A DNA stretch of 62,305 bases from Bacteroidaceae bacterium (GTDB lineage: Bacteria > Bacteroidota > Bacteroidia > Bacteroidales > Bacteroidaceae), in contig JAFQEZ010000054.1 of NCBI GenBank assembly GCA_017398805.1, forward strand, positions 1 through 62,305. Reading direction: 5' to 3'. The translations under genes were made by a program, and so were the position numbers. This document shows positions 1 to 9,180 of the stretch, piece by piece (the first letter of the stretch is position 1; every line of letters begins with the position of its first letter). The notes beneath the pieces are model-generated. The model was not told where the DNA came from and did not search any database. It saw only the letters and a program-made list of their open reading frames with translations.

Positions 1-575
1 AAAGGCGAATTTCTGCGTTACGCTAGCCCGCTAAATCCTCATTTACACAAAAGTAAACTGCGGTTTAGCGAGCGTCGCAAGCCTTGAACTTCATCCTTTT
101 TATCTCATTTAACTTGAGACAGCAATAATAATGTAGGGGCGCCCCTTGTGGGTGCCCAAACAGTGGAAAGTTGAAAGATGAAAGTGGAAAGTTGATTGAG
201 ATTCTTCGCTTTGCTCAGAATGACAAGTTCGCGGTTTATATTCTGTAGGGGCAGACCGATGTGTCTGCCCTTTTGTGTGCGCGGTGTTGCGCGTGGTTTT
301 TAAAAGGGCTTTAAGGGCTCTAAAGGCTCTAAGGGCTTTAAGGGCCACTAAGGGCACTAAGGTTGTGCGAGTGTGTTCAAGTTCTCCCTCTCCTGAGTTG
401 CTTTCGCAACTTTGATCTTTTATCTTTTCCCTTTTGCTTGGTTTTTTTCTTTTTTGAGTTGGCATTTTCCTATTTCAAAACCAAAACCTTTTTTCCTCTA
501 AAATTTGTTTACGATACCGTAGAAACGTGATAATTTTGCTTTGAAAACTTTTTAACACTCGAAAGTTTTGTAAAA
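1..575. repeat. Gene-free repeat-rich region
   Basis: I see no credible gene here. The stretch is a patchwork of short interspersed repeats also found elsewhere in the window: an inverted pair GCTAAA/TTTAGC near 28-80, a GTAGGGGC...GTGGGTGCCC module (132-158) and its variant GTAGGGGCAGACC...GTCTGCCC (245-271), a GGAAAGTTGAAAG tract (165-195), a module reading GATTCTTCGCTTTGCTCAG (199-217), and imperfect iterations of CTAAGGGC (305-362). Just before the next gene there is a -7-like box TAATTTTG at 531-538 with TTTG at 504-507, but the spacing of 23 is longer than the usual 19-21. Confidence 0.6.
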
Positions 576-1334
576 ATGAAGCTAATTGTCAATCCTGAAT
601 ATGAGTATCTGCGCGATGACATTCTCCGTGTCATCGATGGTGATTATGTCGCTACAGAGGTGTACTGCCACAAGCGTAATGTGGTGGAGCGCTTTAGTAT
701 GCAGGGCAAGGAGTATGTGATAAAGGTATTCAAGCAACCGAATATCTTCAACCGTTTCGTATATACCTATCTGCGCAAGACAAAGGCGGAGCGTGCCTAC
801 AGGAATGCGCAGCGTTTGTTGGAACTTGGAATAGATACGCCGCGTCCTGTGGCTTATGCCACAAGGCGAAAAGGCCTTCTTTTCTCTACAGGATATCTTA
901 TATCGGAATATATGCCGTATGACCTTGTAAGGAATGTGTACAGTGATATTGAGGATGATGCCGACAAGGGTAATTTTTCAAAGGATTTCCTGGATTTTAC
1001 CCTCTCTATGCACAATAAAGGGGTGTTGCCTCTTGATTTCAACTCAAGCAACATCTTCTTCCACTATGACAAGGAGGCTGGTATGTATCGCTTTGCACTC
1101 ACCGATATAAACCGTATGCGATTCGGGAAGGTGCCATCTACGGCAAGGGTGATGCGTTCTTTCGAGCAGTTGGGTGTCTCTGTCGAGGCAATGTACAAGT
1201 TGGCTGTATATTATTGCTCGCGCAGGAAGAATGATGTGGAGTTCTCGCTGTTCGTGTTCCTCTTCTACAGGATAAGAAGCCGCATAAAACGCACCTTCAA
1301 ACGCAAGGCAAAAGAGAAGATGCGGATGTTGTAA
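576..1334 (+). CDS. LPS kinase, Kdo/WaaP-like family
   Basis: A 252-residue protein-kinase-fold protein of the lipopolysaccharide kinase group, expected to phosphorylate core sugars (Kdo or heptose) of lipid A-core at the inner membrane face. Seen: an ATP-lysine candidate K50 in EYVIKVF, a catalytic-loop motif HNKGVLPLDFNSSNI with H146, D154 and N159, and a DFG-like D177 in LTDINRMRF. The C-terminus is strongly basic (RIKRTFKRKAKEK), which suits membrane association. It stands alone between repeat tracts. The exact sugar acceptor cannot be read from sequence; the family assignment rests on the HxxG...DxNxxN arrangement and Bacteroidales context. Confidence 0.7.
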   Translation: MKLIVNPEYEYLRDDILRVIDGDYVATEVYCHKRNVVERFSMQGKEYVIKVFKQPNIFNRFVYTYLRKTKAERAYRNAQRLLELGIDTPRPVAYATRRKGLLFSTGYLISEYMPYDLVRNVYSDIEDDADKGNFSKDFLDFTLSMHNKGVLPLDFNSSNIFFHYDKEAGMYRFALTDINRMRFGKVPSTARVMRSFEQLGVSVEAMYKLAVYYCSRRKNDVEFSLFVFLFYRIRSRIKRTFKRKAKEKMRML

Positions 1335-1498
1335 AGGGGGCTCGCGGTTTTGCGCGCGAGCTTAAAGGGATATTAAGGGCTCTAAGGGTCACTAAGGGCT
1401 CTAAGGGGGCGCGAGTGTATTCTTGCTGTGAGGGAGTTGGTGTTATTGCAAGCCGCGCGGGTAAACGTAGGGGCATCCCTTGTGGGTGCCCTGAAATG
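1335..1498. repeat. Intergenic short repeats
   Basis: Between the LPS kinase and the convergent phosphoesterase. It contains several imperfect TAAGGGCTC iterations (1373-1408) followed by a GTAGGGGCATCCC...GGGTGCCC inverted module (1468-1493), the same two repeat classes as at the window start and end. No gene or clear terminator is visible. Confidence 0.6.
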
Positions 1499-1987
1499 CT
1501 ATCTTAGCTCAATGACTTCGAGATCTTTTATCTCTTTGCCGTCGATTACGAACTTCACAAGGGTGCGCACTTGTTGCCAGCCTTGGCGTCCTGCGGCACC
1601 GGGATTGATATGCAGGCATCCGACGATATTGTCGTACATCACCTTTAGGATATGCGAGTGCCCTGAGATGAAGAGATGTGGACGCTCATGATATAGATCT
1701 TTTTTTATGTATGGGTCGTACTTCCCGGGGTAACCGCCGATATGGGTCATTATGACATTGCACTCCTCGACCTTGAATTTGAGAACATCGTCGAAGCGGA
1801 TGCTGAGCTCGCGCCCGTCGATATTGCCGCAGACAGCACGCACGGGACAGTGGGCTTCCAGCTGCCTGATGATGATTTCGCTGCCTATGTCCCCGGCATG
1901 CCATATCTCGTCGCAGTCGGCAAAATGGGTGAGGTATCTGTCGTCCCACCAGCCGTGGGTGTCCGAAAGGAGGCCTATCTTTTTCAT
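1499..1987 (-). CDS. YfcE-type metallophosphoesterase
   Basis: A 162-residue calcineurin-like phosphodiesterase of the YfcE/MJ0936 class, a two-metal enzyme hydrolysing phosphodiester bonds; the natural substrate of this family is poorly defined. All metal ligands are visible: D9 and H11 in SDTHG, D33 in AGD, N55 in GNID, H82 in MTH, H110 and H112 in GHSH. Length is typical for the stand-alone family. It overlaps the end of the preceding cytidylate kinase-like gene by an ATGA (start and stop share bases), so the two are translationally coupled within one minus-strand operon that also includes the MATE transporter. Confidence 0.9.
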   Translation of the reverse strand: MKKIGLLSDTHGWWDDRYLTHFADCDEIWHAGDIGSEIIIRQLEAHCPVRAVCGNIDGRELSIRFDDVLKFKVEECNVIMTHIGGYPGKYDPYIKKDLYHERPHLFISGHSHILKVMYDNIVGCLHINPGAAGRQGWQQVRTLVKFVIDGKEIKDLEVIELR

Positions 1988-2604
1988 AACAAGAAACGTT
2001 GCCTTATATAGTTGCAGATGAACTCTGTTGTTCCTTCAAGCCCCATGTGCGAGGCGTTGATGCAGAGGTCGTAGCAACGTGCTTCGCCCCAACGTGTGGT
2101 GGCATAATAGTCGTGGTACTGGCGGCGGCGCTTGTCGCCTTTTTCAATGGTCTCCTCGGCCTCGCTGTGGCTTTTGCCTTCGTTCTCCATTATGTACCTT
2201 ATACGTTCCTTGTGGTGGGCAGTGATGAAGATGCTTGCCATACGTGGGTGGTCGCGCAGTACGTACTCGGCACAACGGCCAACTATTATGCAGTTCTCCT
2301 TCTCGGCAATGGTGCGTATTGCCTCGCTCTGTATCTTGAAAAGCTGGTCGCTGTCCATGCAGCTGCTGCCCGAGAGTACATTGGCGAATGAGCCGTGGAT
2401 ACTGAACATGCTGCCGATGAAACCGCTTGTCTCGCGCTCGTCGGCATTCTGGAAAACGGTGGTGTCGAGTCCGCTCTCGCTTGCTGCAACCTCAAGCAGT
2501 TTCTTGTCGTAGAACTTGAAGCCAAGACGTGATGCAACCATTTCGGCAATCTCCTTGCCTCCGCTGCCGAGCTCGCGGCCGATGGATATTACTATGTTGT
2601 CCAT
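1984..2604 (-). CDS. Cytidylate kinase-like family protein
   Basis: A 206-residue P-loop kinase of the cytidylate kinase-like group (distinct from canonical Cmk), probably a nucleoside-monophosphate kinase; the substrate is not established for this family. The P-loop lies at the very N-terminus as SIGRELGSGGKEIA (G9-K17), and a lid-like basic segment KGDKRRRQYHDYY occurs near residue 160. I start at the ATG at 2604 because an upstream extension would read into the end of the MATE gene and lacks family character. It lies 28 bases after the MATE gene and overlaps the phosphoesterase by an ATGA, indicating an operon. Confidence 0.8.
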   Translation of the reverse strand: MDNIVISIGRELGSGGKEIAEMVASRLGFKFYDKKLLEVAASESGLDTTVFQNADERETSGFIGSMFSIHGSFANVLSGSSCMDSDQLFKIQSEAIRTIAEKENCIIVGRCAEYVLRDHPRMASIFITAHHKERIRYIMENEGKSHSEAEETIEKGDKRRRQYHDYYATTRWGEARCYDLCINASHMGLEGTTEFICNYIRQRFLL

Positions 2605-2632
2605 AATTATGGTTTTTATAAGTTGTTTATAA

Positions 2633-4012
2633 TTATGCCTCGATGCCTTCGCGTTTCCACTCACGGAACTGTATCACGAGCATTATTACTGTAAGCAGGG
2701 CGGCAATCGAGTCCGAAATTGGCATGCTGTACCATACGCCATTCTCGCCAATGAACATGGGGAGTATGACGAGCAAAGGAATGAGCAACAGCACCTGACG
2801 GGTAAGCGACAGGAATATGGATTTGTTTACCTTGCCTATGCTCTGGAAGAAGTTGGTGGTGACCAGCTGGAAACCGATTATAGGCATGAAAATTGACATT
2901 ACGCGCATTGCCCATGCCGAGTGTTCAATGAGTTTCGGATCCGTGGTGAATGCATGCGCCACAATCTCGGGCATGAACTCGCATATGACGAATCCTATCG
3001 TTGTTACGAGTGTTGCCCAATATATTGTAAGCATGAGTGTGCTCTTTACCCTTGCAAACTGCTTTGCACCGTAGTTGTATCCCACAATGGGCTGCATGCC
3101 TTGCGTGAGGCCGAGAACAACCATTACAAAGATGAACTGCATGCGGTTGGCTATACCGTATGCCGCAATGGAGGTGTCGCCGTTGTCGCTGTAGCTGCGC
3201 AATCCCTTGTTGATGATGATTACCACAATGCAGGCGGCTGCATTTATGAAGAAAGGTGACATTCCTATCTTGAGTATGCTCTTGACGATGCTTTTCCTGA
3301 GCCTGTATATTCCCGGCTGCAGGTGTAGCAGTTCATTGGGGTTGCTGAGCAACCTTATCTGCCATGTGAGCGTGATGCACTGTGCAAGTATTGTGGCAAG
3401 TGCTGCACCCTTGATTCCCCATCCGAAGACGAAAATGAAGATCGGAGCCAGAATGATGTTCATTATCACGGTGATGATTGTCGCCTGCATTGCCTGTTTG
3501 GGGTGTCCCGATGAACGTAGGGCGGCATTTATACCGAAATAGAGATGCGTTACAACATTTCCAAGGAGTATCACTATCATGAAGTCGCGTGCAAAGGGTA
3601 GTGTGTTCTCGCTTGCACCGAAGAAGAAGAGCACCTCGTCGAGGAACAAGAGTGATACTGCTGCAAATAGTACTCCCACTATGACATTGAGAGTGACAAG
3701 GTTGCCCAGTATGGTCTTGGCTGAGTCGTAGTCCCTTTGCCCAAGGCGCACCGAAAGCTGTGTGGCTCCACCTACACCCACCATTGCACCGAATGCGGCG
3801 GAGAGGTTCATGAATGGGAATGTTGTGGCAAGGCCCGAAATGGCATCGGCACCTACACCCGGGATGTGCCCGATGAATATGCTGTCAATCATGTTGTAGA
3901 GCGATGCTGCAGTCTGTGCAATGATTGCCGGAATGGCATATTGCATGAGCAACTTGCCCACTTTTTCTGTCCCGAGTTCGGTGGGGACCTTACGTCCTGT
4001 GTTATTACTCAT
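2633..4012 (-). CDS. MATE family efflux transporter
   Basis: A 459-residue inner-membrane multidrug/sodium antiporter of the MATE family, with about twelve hydrophobic segments arranged as two similar halves. The start MSNNTGRKVPTELGTEKVGK is followed by the typical first-helix region LLMQYAIPAIIAQTAASLYN with MIDSIFIGH, and the second half opens with GMSPFFINAAACIVVIIIN. Length is normal. It is first of a three-gene minus-strand operon (MATE, cytidylate kinase-like, phosphoesterase). Substrate cannot be predicted. Confidence 0.93.
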   Translation of the reverse strand: MSNNTGRKVPTELGTEKVGKLLMQYAIPAIIAQTAASLYNMIDSIFIGHIPGVGADAISGLATTFPFMNLSAAFGAMVGVGGATQLSVRLGQRDYDSAKTILGNLVTLNVIVGVLFAAVSLLFLDEVLFFFGASENTLPFARDFMIVILLGNVVTHLYFGINAALRSSGHPKQAMQATIITVIMNIILAPIFIFVFGWGIKGAALATILAQCITLTWQIRLLSNPNELLHLQPGIYRLRKSIVKSILKIGMSPFFINAAACIVVIIINKGLRSYSDNGDTSIAAYGIANRMQFIFVMVVLGLTQGMQPIVGYNYGAKQFARVKSTLMLTIYWATLVTTIGFVICEFMPEIVAHAFTTDPKLIEHSAWAMRVMSIFMPIIGFQLVTTNFFQSIGKVNKSIFLSLTRQVLLLIPLLVILPMFIGENGVWYSMPISDSIAALLTVIMLVIQFREWKREGIEA

Positions 4013-4065
4013 AAAAATATAAAAAACGACTTATGTAATTGCAAAATTCGCTATTTTTGCGAATG

Positions 4066-4090
4066 TAAAAGGTTGCGTGAAACCTTTTGC
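4066..4090 (+). promoter_or_regulatory. Small palindrome in the mnmA leader
   Basis: The arms AAAGGTT and AACCTTT surround a short loop between the divergent MATE and mnmA genes. A -7-like TATTTTTG sits just upstream at 4051-4058 but without a good -33 box at the expected distance. This could be an operator or a leader hairpin; it is too small to decide. Confidence 0.3.
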
Positions 4091-4133
4091 AAAATTAGGG
4101 ATTTTTTTTGACAGAACGGTCTGTTGCGTGATT

Positions 4134-5345
4134 ATGTTTGAAGAAAAAAGTGTTCTTGTTGGAATGAGCGGAGGCATTGACAGCAGTGCGGTATGCTGTA
4201 TGCTTCTTGAGGAGGGCTACAGGGTCGAAGGACTTACCTTTGTCACCTGTGACGCAGGACTCAAGGCAGTGGAAGCGGCTGCAGCACTTGCGGCGCGCCT
4301 GGGTATTCCGCATCATGTTGCCGATGTGCGCGAGGAGTTCCGCAGGACGGTTGTGCAGTCGTTCATCGACAGTTATCTGGGCGGACGCACTCCTAATCCT
4401 TGTGTCAACTGTAATCCTCTTGTGAAGTTCCGCCTGCTTGAGGAGTGGGCCGACAGGCTCGGCTGCACTTATATTGCTACAGGACACTATGTGAAAGTGG
4501 AAAGTGAAAAACGGAAAACTGAAAGCGGAAAGCTGAAAGCTTGTGCCAGCGAGTGTGTGGACGCTTGCTTGCACACTCAACGAGCGCAGCCAAGGTTCGA
4601 CGAAGTCAAAGCGGAAAGAGTACAGAGAACAGATAACAGCGAGCATAGATATTACATTGTAACAGGGGATGATGACCGTAAGGATCAGAGTTATTTCCTT
4701 TGGAGGCTTACGCAAAAGCAGCTTTCGAGGGTGATTTTCCCTCTTGGAGGAATGGAGAAACAGCAGGTGGTTGAGTATCTCAGGGAACGTGGCTTTGAAT
4801 ATGTGGCTTCAGGGGGTGAGAGCATGGAGGTGTGCTTTATTCCTGGCGATTACCGTGATTTTCTGAGGGAGAATGTCCCGGACATTGATCTCCGTTTCGG
4901 CGGAGGTTCGTTCGTGGACAGCGAGGGGCGTGTGCTTGGCAAGCATGCCGGTTTCCCTTTTTATACTATAGGTCAGCGCAAGGGGCTTGGCATTGCTCTT
5001 GGGTATCCTGCTTATGTCCTTAAGATAAACGCTGCAAAGAATACGGTGATGCTGGGCAAGGAGGAACAGTTGCTTGTGCGTCATATGCTGATAGATGAAC
5101 CCCGGTGGGTGGATGGTGTCCCCGAGGATATTACTGTCAGAGTGCGTTACCGCAGCCGTCCTGTTCCGTGCGATGCTCCCGTGGCAACCGGTGACGGACG
5201 TTGGCTGGTTAGGCTGCATGAGACAGTCTCTGCGATAACTCCGGGGCAATCGGCGGTGTTCTACTGTGGGAATGTCGTTGTCGGCGGTGCTTTCATTGCC
5301 GACCAGCGAGGTATAAACCAATGGATAAACGAGACTTCAAGATGA
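4134..5345 (+). CDS. mnmA: tRNA 2-thiouridylase MnmA with repeat insertion
   Basis: A 403-residue tRNA-specific 2-thiouridylase, which thiolates U34 of Lys/Glu/Gln tRNAs in the cytoplasm. Seen: the PP-loop GMSGGIDSS (residues 10-18), the first catalytic cysteine C90 in [17 protein letters not shown] at 115-119, KDQSYFLW at 183-190 and the second cysteine C234 in ESMEVCF. Start chosen at the ATG at 4134, just before the PP-loop strand; upstream codons are non-homologous. Odd: residues about 123-171 are an extra stretch encoded by an interspersed repeat of this genome (A-rich tract plus GCGCAGCCAAGGTTC module), inserted in frame between ATGHYVKVE and RYYI. E. coli MnmA is about 368 residues. 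The stop overlaps the xseA start (ATGA). Confidence 0.93.
   Translation: MFEEKSVLVGMSGGIDSSAVCCMLLEEGYRVEGLTFVTCDAGLKAVEAAAALAARLGIPHHVADVREEFRRTVVQSFIDSYLGGRTPNPCVNCNPLVKFRLLEEWADRLGCTYIATGHYVKVESEKRKTESGKLKACASECVDACLHTQRAQPRFDEVKAERVQRTDNSEHRYYIVTGDDDRKDQSYFLWRLTQKQLSRVIFPLGGMEKQQVVEYLRERGFEYVASGGESMEVCFIPGDYRDFLRENVPDIDLRFGGGSFVDSEGRVLGKHAGFPFYTIGQRKGLGIALGYPAYVLKINAAKNTVMLGKEEQLLVRHMLIDEPRWVDGVPEDITVRVRYRSRPVPCDAPVATGDGRWLVRLHETVSAITPGQSAVFYCGNVVVGGAFIADQRGINQWINETSR
4500..4646 (+). repeat. Interspersed repeat copy inside mnmA
   Basis: About 147 bases inside mnmA match the composite repeat found upstream of mrp and between umuD and umuC: an A-rich tract of the GAAAACTGAAAGC type, then a module ending GCGCAGCCAAGGTTCGACG and a second A-rich tail. 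The shared segment around 4583-4610 is nearly identical to 9137-9163. The insertion keeps the reading frame open and lies between conserved MnmA motifs. Confidence 0.8.
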
Positions 5346-6592
5346 ACAGCATAGAAGAACCGCTTACATTATATGCCCTCAACAACATGGTGCGTGGTGT
5401 CATAAATGATGGGATGCCGTTGCGCTATTGGGTGACAGGCGAACTGAGCGAGGTGCGCGAGGCGTCGAACGGTCACTGTTATATTGAGCTGGTGCAGCGC
5501 GATGAGGTCACTAATGAACTTGTGGCAAAGGCGCGCGGAACTGTGTGGTCGCGCATATATACTCTGCTGCGTCCTTACTTCCTTGAACAGACGGGGCAAC
5601 CGTTTGCTGCAGGGTTGAAGGTGCTGCTGCAGGTGACTGTGGGCTTCCATGAACTGTACGGCTATGCACTCGATGTCTGTGACATTGAGCCTGCATATAC
5701 CGTGGGTGACATGGCACGCCAAAGGATGCTTGTAATCAAGCGTCTTACCGAGGAGGGTGTAATCGACCTCAACAAGGAACTGCCGTTTCCGCTGCTTCCG
5801 CAGCGTGTGGCTGTTATTTCCTCCTCTACAGCAGCCGGTTATGGTGATTTCTGTGACCAGCTGCAGGGTAATCGCTACGGTTTTGTATTCTATCCTCATC
5901 TGTTCCCTTCGCCAATGCAGGGCAGTGGAGTGGAGCAGGGTATAATTGATGCGCTTGACTGCATTGCACAGGATGTTGATATGTGGGATGTGGTGGTGAT
6001 AATACGCGGTGGAGGTGCCACGAGCGAACTCAGTTGCTTCGATACGTATGATCTGGCAAACAACTGTGCGCAGTTCCCTCTGCCCATAATAACAGGAATT
6101 GGTCATCAACGCGATGAGAGTGTGCTGGACATTGTTGCGCATACAAGGGCAAAGACCCCCACAGCGGCAGCCGAACTGCTGATACATGCGATGCTTGAGC
6201 AGGGTGCATTCGTTGAGAATGCAAGGCAGGAGATAGCAACGGCAGTGCGTATGCGCATAGATGCTGAGAAGCAGCGTATGAGCGGTATATCGGCGCGTAT
6301 ACCGGTGAGCGCGACTCTTTGCCTGCAGAACGAGAAGATGCGTATGCAACCGCTTGCACAGAGGCTGTCGACAGCCGCGGAGTTTTTCTTGAAAGAGCAG
6401 CATCATAGAGTGGAACTGTTGAAGGAGAAGGCGGACGCCGCATCTCCGCAACATATACTCTCGTTGGGCTATAGTATAACCCGTGTAAACGGGAAGGCTG
6501 TGCGAACGGTGGATGAGATAGTCCCCGGCGATGAGGTGGTGACTGTTGTTGCCGGCGGCGAGTTTACAAGTATTGTAAAAAAGGAAAAATAA
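5342..6592 (+). CDS. xseA: Exodeoxyribonuclease VII large subunit
   Basis: A 416-residue large subunit of exonuclease VII, which with XseB degrades single-stranded DNA in both directions during repair. The N-terminal OB-fold ([21 protein letters not shown] near residues 22-42) is followed by the nuclease domain with [15 protein letters not shown], the conserved [17 protein letters not shown] and [12 protein letters not shown], then a coiled-coil region and a C-terminal [13 protein letters not shown]. Start placed at the ATG at 5342, which overlaps the mnmA stop as ATGA; a further upstream ATG would lengthen the overlap. xseB follows 10 bases later, so mnmA-xseA-xseB form an operon. Confidence 0.95.
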   Translation: MNSIEEPLTLYALNNMVRGVINDGMPLRYWVTGELSEVREASNGHCYIELVQRDEVTNELVAKARGTVWSRIYTLLRPYFLEQTGQPFAAGLKVLLQVTVGFHELYGYALDVCDIEPAYTVGDMARQRMLVIKRLTEEGVIDLNKELPFPLLPQRVAVISSSTAAGYGDFCDQLQGNRYGFVFYPHLFPSPMQGSGVEQGIIDALDCIAQDVDMWDVVVIIRGGGATSELSCFDTYDLANNCAQFPLPIITGIGHQRDESVLDIVAHTRAKTPTAAAELLIHAMLEQGAFVENARQEIATAVRMRIDAEKQRMSGISARIPVSATLCLQNEKMRMQPLAQRLSTAAEFFLKEQHHRVELLKEKADAASPQHILSLGYSITRVNGKAVRTVDEIVPGDEVVTVVAGGEFTSIVKKEK

Positions 6593-6602
6593 AGAATACA
6601 AT

Positions 6603-6806
6603 ATGGAGAATATGAGTTACACACAGGCGGTTGCACGTCTTGAGGAGATTATGGGCATTGTGCAGGGCGGCAAGATTGATGTCGATGAACTGTCGGGGCT
6701 TTTGAAGGAGGCTACGGAACTGCTCCGCTTCTGCAATGCAAAACTTTACAAGGTCGACGAGGAGGTGAAGCGCTTGCTTGACGAAATGAACGGCGAGAAT
6801 GGTTGA
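6603..6806 (+). CDS. xseB: Exodeoxyribonuclease VII small subunit
   Basis: A 67-residue partner of XseA. The family signature is visible as SYTQAVARLEEIMGIVQGGK, followed by a second helix DELSGLLKEATELLRFCNAKL and a charged C-terminal helix; together these make the small helical hairpin that binds the XseA coiled coil. It lies directly downstream of xseA, as expected. A second in-frame ATG three codons downstream is an alternative start. Confidence 0.95.
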   Translation: MENMSYTQAVARLEEIMGIVQGGKIDVDELSGLLKEATELLRFCNAKLYKVDEEVKRLLDEMNGENG

Positions 6807-6905
6807 TATGTTTGCTTTTACCACTTAGAGTGCATTACATTCTTTTTGTTGTGTTTTCTCTTTTCATTCAAAATGTGTATCTTCGCGCAACGAAAAGAAA
6901 ACTAT

Positions 6906-7931
6906 ATGGAAATGGAAACATTGGATTGGTCAAATCTTGGTTTCGGTTATCGCAAGACCGACTGCAACGTGCGCTGTGTATATAAGGACGGTGCATGGGG
7001 CGAGGTTCAGGTATGTACCGAAGAAAACATATCGCTGCATATGGCAGCAACGTGTCTGCACTACGGTCAGGATGCCTTTGAGGGCTTGAAAGCCTTCCGT
7101 GGCAGGGATGGCAAGGTGCGTATCTTCCGCCTCGAGGCAAACGCCGAGCGTCTGCAGAGCAGCTGCGACGGCATAATGATGCCACGTGTGAGCACAGAAC
7201 TCTTCCGCGAAATGGTGACAAAGGTGGTTGCGTTGAACGAACGCTTTGTGCCTCCTTATGAGAGCGGTGCATCGCTTTATATACGTCCGCTGCTCATAGG
7301 CACGAGCGCGCAGGTGGGTGTGAACCCGTCGAAGGAGTATCTGTTTGTGATATTCGTTACTCCTGTAGGCCCTTACTACAAGGCTGGCTTTGCTGTGAAC
7401 AACTGCGTGATATTCCGTGACATTGACCGTGCTGCACCGCTCGGTACAGGACGTTTCAAGGTGGGCGGAAACTATGCTGCCGGAATGAGAGCGAGCTACG
7501 CCGCGCATGATCAGGGATATGCGTGCGAGATATATCTTGATGCAAAGGAGAAAAAGTATATCGATGAGTGCGGTGCAGCCAACTTCATTGGAATAAAGGA
7601 TAATTGTTACATAACACCAAAGTCTACCTCGATTCTTCCGTCGATAACAAACAACAGTCTTATGCAGATTGCACGCGACATGGGCTTGACCGTGGAGCAG
7701 CGTCCTGTGCCCGAGGAGGAACTCTCTACATTTGAGGAGGCAGGTGCATGCGGTACTGCGGCAGTGATTTCGCCCATAGGCCGCATTGACGATGTGGAGC
7801 AGGGCAAGAGCTATGTGATTGCCAAGGATGGGAAACCCGGTCCGGTGCTTACTTCGCTCTACGAGAGATTGCGTGCGATACAGTATGGCGATGTAGCAGA
7901 TAGTTATGGTTGGGTAACTATTGTAGAATAA
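6906..7931 (+). CDS. ilvE: Branched-chain amino acid aminotransferase
   Basis: A 341-residue PLP-dependent class IV aminotransferase that makes or degrades Leu, Ile and Val with glutamate/2-oxoglutarate. Seen: [16 protein letters not shown] (residues 51-66), substrate loop YIRPLLIGT, the PLP lysine candidate K185 in [13 protein letters not shown], and the C-terminal [10 protein letters not shown] loop. Start set at the ATG at 6906 ([15 protein letters not shown]); the in-frame sequence before it reads as leader. A -7-like TATCTTCG is seen at 6878-6885. trmB follows eight bases after the stop. Confidence 0.95.
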   Translation: MEMETLDWSNLGFGYRKTDCNVRCVYKDGAWGEVQVCTEENISLHMAATCLHYGQDAFEGLKAFRGRDGKVRIFRLEANAERLQSSCDGIMMPRVSTELFREMVTKVVALNERFVPPYESGASLYIRPLLIGTSAQVGVNPSKEYLFVIFVTPVGPYYKAGFAVNNCVIFRDIDRAAPLGTGRFKVGGNYAAGMRASYAAHDQGYACEIYLDAKEKKYIDECGAANFIGIKDNCYITPKSTSILPSITNNSLMQIARDMGLTVEQRPVPEEELSTFEEAGACGTAAVISPIGRIDDVEQGKSYVIAKDGKPGPVLTSLYERLRAIQYGDVADSYGWVTIVE

Positions 7932-7938
7932 TCTTGTT

Positions 7939-8697
7939 ATGGGAAAAGGAAAACTGAAGAAATTTGCCGATATGGCATCATACCCCAATGTCATCGAGCA
8001 TCCTTATTCGGTGATTGATGATGTTGAGTTCCCCTTGCAGGGCAACTGGAAAAGGGATTTTTTCAAGAATGACAATCCGATAGTGCTGGAACTGGGTTGC
8101 GGAAGGGGCGAATATACCGTTGCGCTTGCACGCCGTTTCCCCGAGAAGAACTTCATTGGAGTGGACATTAAGGGTGCGCGTATGTGGACCGGTGCCACAG
8201 AGGCAATGGAGGCAGGGCTTACAAATGTAGGTTTCCTGCGTACCAATATTGAGATAATCGACCGTCTCTTCTCGGCAGGAGAGGTGAGTGAGATTTGGCT
8301 CACATTCCCCGACCCGCAGATGAAGAAATACACCAAACGCCTTACTTCATCGCTCTTCCTGGCGCGTTACAGGAATATACTTGCAAGTGACGCAGTGGTG
8401 CACCTGAAAACCGACAGTAACTTCATGTTTACATATACAAAGTATATAACCGAGGTTAATGCCCTTCCGGTAGTCGAGTGCATCGAGGATGTACATGGCC
8501 GGGATGAGGTTAGCGACGTGCTGCAGATACGTACATACTACGAATCGCAGTGGATTTCACGCGGCATAACTATCAAGTATATCGCCTTTAACCTGCCTGC
8601 GAAGGAGCAGTACGAAGAACCTGATGTTGAAATTGAAATGGATGAGTACCGCAGCTACGGACGTAGCAAGCGAAGTTGTCTGGAAAAAAGCAAATAA
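7939..8697 (+). CDS. trmB: tRNA (guanine-N7)-methyltransferase
   Basis: A 252-residue SAM-dependent enzyme that methylates G46 in the tRNA variable loop. The SAM motif [11 protein letters not shown] lies at 49-59, motif II as [13 protein letters not shown], and the catalytic-region motif [20 protein letters not shown] is intact. The C-terminal tail ([22 protein letters not shown]) is longer than in E. coli TrmB. It follows ilvE closely on the same strand and is followed by a Dabb protein gene with a 10-base gap. Confidence 0.95.
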   Translation: MGKGKLKKFADMASYPNVIEHPYSVIDDVEFPLQGNWKRDFFKNDNPIVLELGCGRGEYTVALARRFPEKNFIGVDIKGARMWTGATEAMEAGLTNVGFLRTNIEIIDRLFSAGEVSEIWLTFPDPQMKKYTKRLTSSLFLARYRNILASDAVVHLKTDSNFMFTYTKYITEVNALPVVECIEDVHGRDEVSDVLQIRTYYESQWISRGITIKYIAFNLPAKEQYEEPDVEIEMDEYRSYGRSKRSCLEKSK

Positions 8698-8707
8698 TTG
8701 TTGATTT

Positions 8708-9010
8708 ATGTTCAAGCATATTGTAATGTGGCGCTTCATTGACGGCGCAAACGGAAAGAGCAAGAAGGAACATGCTCTTTGGGTAAAGGAGAACCTTGAG
8801 GCTCTTGTGGGCGTGGTTCCCGAGATACGTTCGCTTGAGGTGGGCGTGAATGTTTGTGTGGCAGGTACTGCATATGATGCGGTGTTAGTTTCGGCTTTTG
8901 ATGATGCCGAGGCTATGGAACGCTACAAGGTGCATCCTGCACATGTAGCTGTGGCTGCATATTTCAAAGGTATAACAGAAGGCCGCGCCGAGGCGGACTA
9001 TGAAAGTTGA
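8708..9010 (+). CDS. Dabb (stress A/B barrel) family protein
   Basis: A 100-residue ferredoxin-like dimeric alpha/beta-barrel protein. The family hallmark MFKHIVMWRF at the start, EIRSLEVGVN in the middle and YKVHPAHVAVAAYF near the end are visible. Bacterial members are mostly of unknown function. It is last in a co-directional run ilvE-trmB-dabb and its final codons run into an interspersed A-rich repeat. Confidence 0.85.
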   Translation: MFKHIVMWRFIDGANGKSKKEHALWVKENLEALVGVVPEIRSLEVGVNVCVAGTAYDAVLVSAFDDAEAMERYKVHPAHVAVAAYFKGITEGRAEADYES

Positions 9011-9180
9011 AAGCTGAAAACTGAAAGCTGAAAGCGAAGCTTGAAGTTTCGGCAACCCCGTCAGCAGTTGGTTGCAGGCAGCGCAGACACCGTTTGCGCG
9101 AGCGAAAGTCAAGTTTACTTGAACTTTTACAGCGAGCGCAGCCAAGGTTCGACGAAGTCAAAACGAAAAACAGAAAACTA
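9004..9180 (+). repeat. Composite interspersed repeat before mrp
   Basis: An A-rich tract (GAAAGCTGAAAACTGAAAGC), a linker, then the module GCGAGCGAAAGTCAAG...CAGCGAGCGCAGCCAAGG and a tail of CAAAACGAAAAACAG abutting the mrp ATG. The same module recurs in mnmA, between umuD and umuC and, inverted, at the window end. An open frame runs through it into mrp, but that is not evidence for an N-terminal extension. Confidence 0.75.

Noticed and set aside
109-465. Open frame with an HSEQSEESQ-type peptide
   Set aside because: It is the translation of an interspersed intergenic repeat (GATTCTTCGCTTTGCTCAG) found at several places in both orientations; no protein-like composition outside the repeat.
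4134-5345. mnmA as a pseudogene disrupted by a repeat
   Set aside because: The frame stays open through the insertion and all PP-loop and cysteine motifs on both sides are intact.
5369-6601. 410-codon antisense frame across xseA
   Set aside because: Mirror of a well-supported xseA; composition rich in His, Cys and Tyr, typical of a shadow frame.
9094-9180. N-terminal extension of Mrp
   Set aside because: It is the translated interspersed repeat ([10 protein letters not shown]), also seen in MnmA; Mrp homology begins at MALYPKL.
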